NCBI GenBank assembly: GCA_030045755.1
Contig: JASIEW010000146.1
Coordinates: forward strand, 1 to 8,101
Origin: Nitrososphaerales archaeon
GTDB lineage: Archaea > Thermoproteota > Nitrososphaeria > Nitrososphaerales > UBA183
Direction: 5' to 3'
DNA length: 8,101 nucleotides
The translations under genes were made by a program, and so were the position numbers. Positions within the stretch are counted from its first letter, which is position 1. The number at the start of each line of letters is the position of its first letter. Positions 1 through 4,495 of this stretch are shown here, in pieces. Below the pieces are notes generated by a model. It worked only from the letters and a program-made list of their open reading frames with translations, was not told the origin of the DNA and searched no databases.

Positions 1-86
1 CTTCGAGGGTGGTGGTAGAGTGATAATAAGGGCATCGCGCGCCGACCACATCGGAACGAATTAACATCTTTCTGTCAAGTGTCAGA

Positions 87-111
87 CTCGGCGTCCCGAG
101 CGGGTCGCTCG
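87..111. terminator. overlapping hairpins downstream of the pilin-like gene
   Basis: Two perfect short inverted repeats overlap here. CTCGG (87-91) pairs with CCGAG (96-100) around a 4-base loop, and CGAGC (97-101) pairs with GCTCG (107-111) around a 5-base loop. They share bases 97-100 and cannot form together. The second begins 10 bases beyond the stop codon of the minus-strand gene, a natural place for a 3' end. No T-rich run follows on the minus strand, which is what archaeal termination usually needs, so the terminator reading is weak. The rest of 1-121 shows no gene that I can support. Confidence 0.25.
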
Positions 112-121
112 TGAGCCCTAG

Positions 122-736
122 CTAGCCTTCCGTCGTGGTGAGTATCGTGGTAGTGTATGTGGTTGTCTGGGCTGGTATGGTCGTCGTGCCGATAGTGTAA
201 GTGAAGCCCGACTCGGTGTAGGTTGCCGCGCTGACCGTGTAAGTCGCCGCTGACTCGGTTATCGTTTGGGCGGAGATCGTGTAGCAGGCGAACGTGGTCT
301 GAGTGATGGTGTACGTCGTGGCCGTGATCGTGTAGGTGGTAGCCGTCAGGGTTTCGGTGGTGGCTGAGACTTCGTATACTTCGGTGGACGTGGTCTGCGG
401 AATCGTAGAGGTCACGGTCGAAGTGATGCACTCGAACTCCAGACTCTCGTAGATGTTGCTCGTCGAGGTTTGCGAAGAGGTGACCGACGTGGCTTGCGAC
501 GTGCTTGAGGACTGTGACGTGCTCGAGGACGCCGCCGTACTCGAGCTGTGACTGGAAGACGATGCGGGGGACGAGGTGGTTTCCGTCGACTTGCTGCTAC
601 TCGAGGACGTTGTCGTGGTCTTGGGCGAACTCGAGGTCGCGAACAGGACATAGGCCCCTGCGCCAGCTGCGATTATCACCACGACGACAACGATGACGAC
701 GACGGTGCTGACTCCACGTCTCTCTGAGAACCGCAC
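122..736 (-). CDS. pilin-like Ser/Thr-rich surface protein with heptad beta repeats
   Basis: The protein is 204 residues and its exact function is unknown. Residues 1-8 are a short basic leader ending RRG, followed by VST and a pure hydrophobic stretch (about 12-33, nearly all V/I/A/G). RRG-VS before such a helix resembles the class III signal of archaeal type IV pilins, cut by a PibD/EppA-type peptidase after G8. Residues 34-95 are almost only Ser and Thr, a likely glycosylated stalk. Residues 131-183 hold heptads of the form x-[TA]-T-Y-T-[IV]-[ST], with two identical ATTYTIT units in tandem, then a Thr-rich tail. There are only two cysteines, C103 and C151, a possible disulfide. The GTG start at 736 is chosen because the pilin leader begins there and a TATA-like box lies 28 bases upstream; the open frame continues upstream to 1168, but over pdaD on the opposite strand. 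An ordinary N-terminally anchored stalk protein is the main alternative. Confidence 0.75.
   Translation of the reverse strand: MRFSERRGVSTVVVIVVVVVIIAAGAGAYVLFATSSSPKTTTTSSSSSKSTETTSSPASSSSHSSSTAASSSTSQSSSTSQATSVTSSQTSTSNIYESLEFECITSTVTSTIPQTTSTEVYEVSATTETLTATTYTITATTYTITQTTFACYTISAQTITESAATYTVSAATYTESGFTYTIGTTTIPAQTTTYTTTILTTTEG
176..346 (-). repeat. heptad protein repeats (21-base units) in the pilin-like gene
   Basis: The segment encodes residues 131-187. Units are ATTYTIT (132-138), ATTYTIT (139-145), AATYTVS (163-169), AATYTES (170-176) and GFTYTIG (177-183). Two diverged and irregular units that contain C151 lie between them. Alternating Thr/Tyr/hydrophobic residues suggest short beta strands, as in a stacked or fibrous beta structure. 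The repeats are clear in protein and more diverged in DNA, so they look old and selected rather than freshly amplified. Confidence 0.7.
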
Positions 737-758
737 TTTGCCTGGTCCCGTTTTTTCA

Positions 759-768
759 GTATTTATAG
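759..768 (-). promoter_or_regulatory. TATA-like box of the pilin-like gene
   Basis: On the minus strand the sequence reads CTATAAATAC, a good archaeal TATA box. Its centre is about 28 bases from the GTG at 736. With initiation usually about 25-27 bases downstream of the box, the transcript would begin within a few bases of the start codon, so the mRNA is probably leaderless. An A-run lies between the box and the start. Confidence 0.6.
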
Positions 769-790
769 TTGGGCCGAGTCTGATGCTCGA

Positions 791-803
791 CGGTCGTCGA
801 CCG
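791..803. promoter_or_regulatory. perfect palindrome between divergent promoters (possible operator)
   Basis: CGGTCG-T-CGACCG is a perfect 6-1-6 inverted repeat. It lies between the pilin-like and pdaD TATA boxes, upstream of both, where a dimeric regulator could act on either gene. A chance palindrome in GC-rich DNA is quite possible, and there is no second copy in this intergenic region. Confidence 0.25.
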
Positions 804-866
804 GAGGTCGCCGAGTCTCGTCGCCATGCCGGGAACCGCCCTCTGAACCTTGAAAGCTGGTCTGCA

Positions 867-878
867 GCATAAATATGC
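867..878 (+). promoter_or_regulatory. pdaD: TATA-like box of pdaD
   Basis: GCATA-AA-TATGC contains the TATA-like core ATAAATAT and is itself palindromic. Its centre is about 57 bases ahead of the pdaD ATG. Initiation near 898 would give a leader of roughly 30 bases, unlike the probably leaderless genes elsewhere in the window. GGAG occurs at 912-915 and again at 925-928, neither at ideal spacing from the ATG. Confidence 0.5.
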
Positions 879-928
879 GTGGTTCGGACTTGCAGATGAT
901 GTCGGACACGCGGAGCTGAAGACTGGAG

Positions 929-1474
929 ATGGGCCAAGTTCCGCGGTTCTTCTTCCTGACCAAGGGTGTCGGAAAGCACAGGGAGAACCTGTCTTCGTTC
1001 GAGCTGGCACTCGGCGATGCAGGGATCAACAAGTTCAACCTCGTGACCGTGTCGAGCATCGTCCCCCCAGGGTGCAAGCAGATTTCGAAGGAGCAGGGAG
1101 CGGAAATGCTCAAGCCTGGAGAGATCGTGTTCCTCGTCTTGGCAAGAAACTCGACGAACGAGGCTCACAGGCTCGTTGCGTCGTCTATAGGAGTGGCAAT
1201 ACCATCGAACCCCGCCGAGTACGGCTATCTCTCAGAGCACCACTCGTTCGGACAGACGGAAGACGCGGCGGGAGAGTATGCCGAAGACTTGGCCGCGACC
1301 ATGCTCGCGACCACCATGGGGATCCCCTTCGACATCAACGCAGACTGGGACGAGCGCGAGCAGAACTTCAAGTCCTCGGGGAGGATAATCAAGACTACGA
1401 ACGTCACTCAGTCGGCGATCGGAGACAAGAACGTGTGGACGTCGGTCGTGGCCGGCGCAGTGTTCATCTCCTGA
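929..1474 (+). CDS. pdaD: pyruvoyl-dependent arginine decarboxylase
   Basis: This enzyme converts arginine to agmatine and CO2, the entry to polyamine synthesis in many archaea, and works in the cytoplasm. The 181-residue precursor carries the self-cleavage motif VSSIVPPG (41-48). By analogy with the Methanocaldococcus jannaschii enzyme, cleavage between S42 and S43 would give a short beta chain and an alpha chain whose new N-terminal S43 becomes the pyruvoyl group. The preceding segment, [19 protein letters not shown], matches the family closely. [10 protein letters not shown] (99-108) places E103 where the M. jannaschii enzyme has its catalytic E109. The C-terminal half (from about 120) is the usual alpha-helical and strand segment ending [12 protein letters not shown]. 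An in-frame stop at 917-919 limits the start choice; ATG 929 fits the family N-terminus. The gene is monocistronic and converges on the YCII-like gene. Confidence 0.95.
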   Translation: MGQVPRFFFLTKGVGKHRENLSSFELALGDAGINKFNLVTVSSIVPPGCKQISKEQGAEMLKPGEIVFLVLARNSTNEAHRLVASSIGVAIPSNPAEYGYLSEHHSFGQTEDAAGEYAEDLAATMLATTMGIPFDINADWDEREQNFKSSGRIIKTTNVTQSAIGDKNVWTSVVAGAVFIS

Positions 1475-1486
1475 GCTTTGGCTCAG
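1471..1486. terminator. hairpin between convergent genes
   Basis: CTGAGC (1471-1476), loop TTTG, GCTCAG (1481-1486) form a perfect 6-bp stem. The hairpin covers the pdaD stop codon and ends 8 bases short of the stop of the convergent YCII-like gene. The position suits a shared transcription end or RNA 3' barrier for both strands. There is no long T-run, so intrinsic termination in the bacterial sense is not shown. Confidence 0.4.
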
Positions 1487-1494
1487 ATTCAGTC

Positions 1495-1806
1495 CTAGAG
1501 GGAGTCTCCGGGAAAGCCCCGGACGGTGTGCAGGTCGTACTTCAGGACGCCGGCCCTCACGGCCGGGTCTCCCTCCATTATCTCCCGTGTCTTCTCGAGG
1601 TCGGTCGAGAATATCCATATTCCCGAGACTGCGCTCGAGTCTCCTTCGACTGGGCAGACTATCTCCAACACGCCCTCGCTTTTGAGACCGAACCCCCTCC
1701 TTCCGTGCTCCCAGATTATCTTGTCCGCTCCCGGTCTCCCTGCCTCCTCCGTGTCATGGAAGACGACGAGTGTGTATCGCTTGAGCTTTCTGAGCTCGCT
1801 TTGCAT
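1495..1806 (-). CDS. YCII-like small protein
   Basis: This is a 103-residue protein of the YciI/YCII ferredoxin-like fold family, whose members are small dimeric proteins of mostly unknown role. The hallmark segments are visible: an opening strand RYTLVVFHD (10-18), H34 in WEHGRRGFG, a strand VLEIVCPVEG (46-55), GIWIFSTDLEKTREIMEGDP (62-81), and the ending AGVLKYDLHTVRGFPGDSL. H34 and D80 correspond to the His/Asp pair usual in the family. It has no signal peptide and should be cytoplasmic. It starts 40 bases after the VKOR stop with no TATA-like box of its own, so it is probably the third gene of the DUF929-VKOR transcript. Its link to disulfide chemistry is not evident. No clear Shine-Dalgarno supports the ATG at 1806, so the start could be slightly off. 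Confidence 0.8.
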   Translation of the reverse strand: MQSELRKLKRYTLVVFHDTEEAGRPGADKIIWEHGRRGFGLKSEGVLEIVCPVEGDSSAVSGIWIFSTDLEKTREIMEGDPAVRAGVLKYDLHTVRGFPGDSL

Positions 1807-1846
1807 GAACTCGTCCGTTATCCCGCTCAGACTCTGACCACGCCGA

Positions 1847-2287
1847 TCACGCCCTGAGCAGTGCCCACGCGGCGATGACCGTCATTGCGTAGTTCAGAAG
1901 GTACATGCTGACGCACACGGTGCAGACCGCGTGGATGACCCCCAGCTCGAGATACCACAGGTACAGAGTGAATATGTTTCCGACCATCAAAATAGGAAGG
2001 AACAAGGCTCCGTTGATGGTCCCGCTCTTTCTTGCGAACCAAAGACCGAGGACAAGGATCAGCGGAAACCAGATGATGCCGTAGACCCACATGGAGAGTC
2101 CGTACTGGCCGGGCGGAAACTTGGTGTACCCGCTGTTGAAGACATTCTTGCAGCTCCAGAAGTTGCTGATGTCGCAGAGCTTGCTTCCTGGTCCGGAGTA
2201 GTGAGTTATCTCGTCGTAGGCGTGGTAGATGGCGTCCGGGATACCGACGGCCGCGATCGCCACGAAGAGCTTGCTTAGGCGGTCCAT
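1847..2287 (-). CDS. VKOR-family membrane thiol oxidoreductase
   Basis: This 146-residue integral membrane protein is of the vitamin K epoxide reductase family, which in prokaryotes passes electrons from a DsbA-like partner to quinone and so keeps the partner oxidised. All four hallmark cysteines are present: C38 and C46 in the extracytoplasmic loop, and the active-site C122-T-V-C125 in the last helical region. Likely helices are about 7-24, 65-84, 92-112 and 115-143. The loop after C46 ([23 protein letters not shown]) is typical of the family. It is a stand-alone VKOR with no fused thioredoxin domain; the neighbouring DUF929 protein probably fills that role. The start ATG at 2287 lies inside the end of the DUF929 gene, overlapping by 13 bases, which indicates translational coupling. 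The open frame extends upstream to 2392, but that part lies over DUF929 and is not helical. Confidence 0.92.
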   Translation of the reverse strand: MDRLSKLFVAIAAVGIPDAIYHAYDEITHYSGPGSKLCDISNFWSCKNVFNSGYTKFPPGQYGLSMWVYGIIWFPLILVLGLWFARKSGTINGALFLPILMVGNIFTLYLWYLELGVIHAVCTVCVSMYLLNYAMTVIAAWALLRA

Positions 2288-3228
2288 TTCGATTCCAAGA
2301 GGGCGGGAGCCACCATCAAAGACGTCTCCGGGGCGCTGCTGGGGACCGGGCTGACGTTCGCCAGAGGCACGCTCGCGAAGGACTGGGAGCACACCGGGGG
2401 ACTCAGGCCCACCTGCGCGTCTGCGTTGCAGATAGCCGCAATCAGAGTGTTTGCGGCACCTTCAGCGACCATTGCGAACTGGCTGGCAGGCGTGTTCTCG
2501 CTCCCTGGAGTGTTCAGCTGGGAAGCGATCTGGGTCCAGTTCTCGCCGGAGATGCAGATGGAGCCGGGACAGACATAGTTCACCTGCGCGCCGCAGGACA
2601 CCGCGTAGAGGTTGGCGATGTCTATGAACGGGATCCCTCCGCTCGTCTTGGTGCTGGGACAGACGTCGTACGAATCCACGAGGCTCGACTCCTGGGTGGT
2701 CAGGTTCTGCCTCGTTCCCTCGGCCCTGTTGTACTCTTCCACAGGCACGAAAGTGAGGAACTTGCTAGTGTAAGTGAAGTTAGGCCCCGCGAAGTCGAAC
2801 GTCGGCGTGTTTGGGTTCACGTCTGTTGAAGAGGACTGCATCAGCTGCAAGCCGCCGAACTGACCGAACTGCGAGAGAGCCACGATGATGGACCAGCGCT
2901 CGGCGGCGCAGTAGGGGCAGAACTCGCCTCCGACATACACGACCTCCGGGACGCCGTTCGAGGTCAGGAGAGGCCCGGACAGCTTGTTCGGAGGCGTTAC
3001 CCCCGAGGGCTCGCCCACCGATGCAAGTGTCGAGTAGTTCACTCCCGTGACTTGGTTCTCCAGTGTGGTCCCGACCGGCTTCCCGATGTAGCTGGCGCCC
3101 GGGTCCGCAGAAGCAACAGAGTAGATCAGATAGAAGACGAGTATCAAGGCAACCACAGTCACGACGACCGACCCGTACAAGATGCGCTGGTTCCTCTTCT
3201 TGGCGTTCATAGCCGCACGCCTTCCCAT
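2275..3228 (-). CDS. DUF929-family thioredoxin-fold membrane protein
   Basis: The 317-residue protein has a basic N-terminus ([15 protein letters not shown]) and one transmembrane helix at about 17-37, with the rest outside the cell. It has a thioredoxin-like active site, [13 protein letters not shown] (100-112, C104 and C107), on the pattern seen in archaeal DUF929 proteins. A likely cis-proline is P200 in GGIPFIDI. Six further cysteines (C190, C212, C220, C225, C267, C280) are unusual for a simple DsbA and may form structural or relay disulfides. The inferred role is oxidation or reshuffling of exported protein thiols with the downstream VKOR as its oxidant. It is the first gene of a minus-strand operon; ATG 3228 is chosen because a TATA-like box lies about 30 bases upstream. 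A second in-frame Met at residue 7 is the alternative start. Confidence 0.88.
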   Translation of the reverse strand: MGRRAAMNAKKRNQRILYGSVVVTVVALILVFYLIYSVASADPGASYIGKPVGTTLENQVTGVNYSTLASVGEPSGVTPPNKLSGPLLTSNGVPEVVYVGGEFCPYCAAERWSIIVALSQFGQFGGLQLMQSSSTDVNPNTPTFDFAGPNFTYTSKFLTFVPVEEYNRAEGTRQNLTTQESSLVDSYDVCPSTKTSGGIPFIDIANLYAVSCGAQVNYVCPGSICISGENWTQIASQLNTPGSENTPASQFAMVAEGAANTLIAAICNADAQVGLSPPVCSQSFASVPLANVSPVPSSAPETSLMVAPALLESKWTA

Positions 3229-3253
3229 GGCTCGGCAGACGACTAGAGTCAGG

Positions 3254-3262
3254 TAAATAAAG
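3254..3262 (-). promoter_or_regulatory. TATA-like box of the DUF929-VKOR-YCII operon
   Basis: On the minus strand the sequence reads CTTTATTTA. Its centre lies about 30 bases before the ATG at 3228, which puts initiation near 3232 and leaves a leader of only a few bases. It shares the 157-base intergenic region with the divergent ABC operon promoter; the two TATA boxes are about 100 bases apart, so joint regulation is possible but not shown. The CGGAA element of the other promoter is not found in front of this one. Confidence 0.5.
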
Positions 3263-3337
3263 CAATTCGAAGCCCGAGCCGCGAGGCGAGGGTCCGAGGG
3301 CCCTTCGAGGAATCAGGGAACGATTGACGAAGGATTA

Positions 3338-3367
3338 CGGAATCATCTCGGAAATCCACTAAATACC
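3338..3367 (+). promoter_or_regulatory. ABC operon promoter with CGGAA direct repeats
   Basis: Two CGGAA blocks (3338-3342 and 3349-3353) lie 11 bp apart, one helical turn, followed by the TATA-like box ACTAAATAC (3358-3366). The box centre is about 24 bases before the ATG at 3386, so the transcript is probably leaderless. The whole 30-base element recurs at 7940-7969 with 25 identical positions and the same spacing to TATA. The core ATCTCGGAAATCC is identical in both. The position just upstream of TATA suits a BRE variant or an activator site. Confidence 0.65.
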
Positions 3368-3385
3368 AACCTTGAGGTTGTCGAC

Positions 3386-3769
3386 ATGAACTTGAATCGA
3401 ATGGCCATGGCTCTGAGCCTAGCGCTTGTGGTCGCCGGCGTCGCCCTGTTGGTCTACGCTGATCCTCTAGCTAGACTCAGCCTCGCTAGTCCGACCTCTT
3501 CGTTTACGGGGTCGATCACGAACACGTTCACCGGAGTGCGGACCTTTGGAAACTTCACTGGAAGCGGGAGCTTTACCTTCAGAACCGGCGGCCTACCCGG
3601 AGGAGGAGGAAGCGGCGTCGTGGTTCTAGGGTCCACCGCGACTGACGAGCAGGTCGAGTCTCTCGTAGCCATCGCGCTGATAGGCGTCGGACTCATGCTC
3701 GAGGTCACGACCATCCTGCTGGCGCAGAGCCAACCGACCCCTACCCCGGCTCCTGTGGAAACGGAGTAG
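3386..3769 (+). CDS. small two-helix membrane protein, first gene of ABC operon
   Basis: I do not recognise a family for this 127-residue protein. It has a hydrophobic helix at 6-25, an extracytoplasmic loop of about 65 residues rich in Ser, Thr, Phe and Gly (SFTGSITNTFTGV, FGNFTGSGSFTF, then a run PGGGGSG), a second helix at about 91-113, and a short tail PTPTPAPVETE. Both ends are expected in the cytoplasm. NFTG at 56-59 is a possible N-glycosylation sequon. The stop TAG overlaps the GTG start of the ABC ATPase by one base, so the two are translated together and the protein is probably an accessory subunit or assembly factor of the transporter. ATG 3386 is supported by the promoter spacing. 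Confidence 0.75.
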   Translation: MNLNRMAMALSLALVVAGVALLVYADPLARLSLASPTSSFTGSITNTFTGVRTFGNFTGSGSFTFRTGGLPGGGGSGVVVLGSTATDEQVESLVAIALIGVGLMLEVTTILLAQSQPTPTPAPVETE

Positions 3770-4491
3770 TGCGCCCGGTGCAGGCCGATGCGCGTCCTGG
3801 CCCCCAGGTCAACTCGATAGAGGTCGTCAATCTGAAGAAGAGGTACGGCCAGGGGCCCGAGTCCACTCTGGCGCTTCGTGGGGTGACCTTCGATGTCAGG
3901 GAGGGGGAGTTCCTTTCCATAAGCGGGCCGTCAGGTTCGGGCAAGAGCACGCTGCTGAACATGCTGGGCGCGCTCGACAGACCCACCGCCGGACGGATAA
4001 CTCTCAGCGGAGTTGACATCTCGAAACTCCCGAGCGCGAAGCTCGCAGAGATGAGGAACAGGGAGATCGGCTTCGTCTTCCAAGACTTCAACCTGATTTC
4101 GAGGATGTCGACCGCCGAGAACGTAGAACTGCCCTTGTCGATCGCGGGCGTCCCTCCGGCTCAGAGGAGGGAGCGAGCGATGGCCTTGCTCGAAGAGTTC
4201 GGGATCGCCGACAAGGCTGACAGGAGCCCGAGAGACCTGAGCGGGGGCCAGCGGCAAAGGGTGGCCGTCGCAAGGGCGCTGGCGGGAGACCCTTCGATAA
4301 TCCTCGCAGACGAACCAACGGGAAACCTGGACAGTGAAAACGCGAACCGCACGATGGAGTTCCTCGAGAAGCTGAGCACGGAGTTCAAAAAGACGCTTGT
4401 CGTCATCACGCACGACCCGAACGTAGCCGCCCGGGCAGAGAGGGTGGTCTTCATGCGCGACGGAGTGGTCGAGCGGATCGTGGAGAACTGA
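3769..4491 (+). CDS. ABC transporter ATP-binding protein, MacB/LolD type
   Basis: This 240-residue ATPase would power the permease encoded at 6541-7902. All motifs are intact: Walker A GPSGSGKST (53-61), Q-loop Q105 in GFVFQDFNLI, signature LSGGQRQRVAVARAL (157-171), Walker B IILADEPTGNLDS (177-189) with catalytic E182, and H215 in the switch. QDFNLI, LSGGQRQR and ADEPTGNLDS are typical of the MacB/LolD/FtsE group that pairs with four-helix permeases. The GTG at 3769 overlaps the previous stop (TAGTG). GTG 3778, three codons later, is an alternative start; the family core begins at about residue 16 (SIEVVNLKKRYG), so the first 15 residues are poorly constrained. Confidence 0.95.
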   Translation: MRPVQADARPGPQVNSIEVVNLKKRYGQGPESTLALRGVTFDVREGEFLSISGPSGSGKSTLLNMLGALDRPTAGRITLSGVDISKLPSAKLAEMRNREIGFVFQDFNLISRMSTAENVELPLSIAGVPPAQRRERAMALLEEFGIADKADRSPRDLSGGQRQRVAVARALAGDPSIILADEPTGNLDSENANRTMEFLEKLSTEFKKTLVVITHDPNVAARAERVVFMRDGVVERIVEN

Positions 4492-4495
4492 AAGC

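Noticed and set aside
23..30. TATA-like CTTATTAT on the minus strand near the left edge
   Set aside because: Initiation would fall at the window edge and no coding start can be seen, so it cannot be supported.
75..431. His/Asp-rich minus-strand open frame, superficially a metal-binding protein
   Set aside because: It is an alternate frame of the Thr/Tyr repeat region; the His/Asp richness follows from reading the repeated Thr and Tyr codons out of frame.
759..785. CTCGG ahead of the pilin-like TATA box, resembling part of the shared CGGAA element
   Set aside because: Only CTCGG and the TATA itself agree with the 3338 element; the second CGGAA and the ATCC segment are missing, so it may be chance.
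737..1168. Upstream extension of the pilin-like frame on the minus strand
   Set aside because: It is antisense to pdaD, has no membrane or domain character, and lies beyond a good TATA-like box that sits just before GTG 736.
850..1857. Long plus-strand open frame (335 codons) across pdaD and the YCII-like gene
   Set aside because: It lies in another frame of pdaD and antisense to the YCII-like gene, is very rich in Arg/Asp/His typical of GC-rich shadow frames, and shows no domain.
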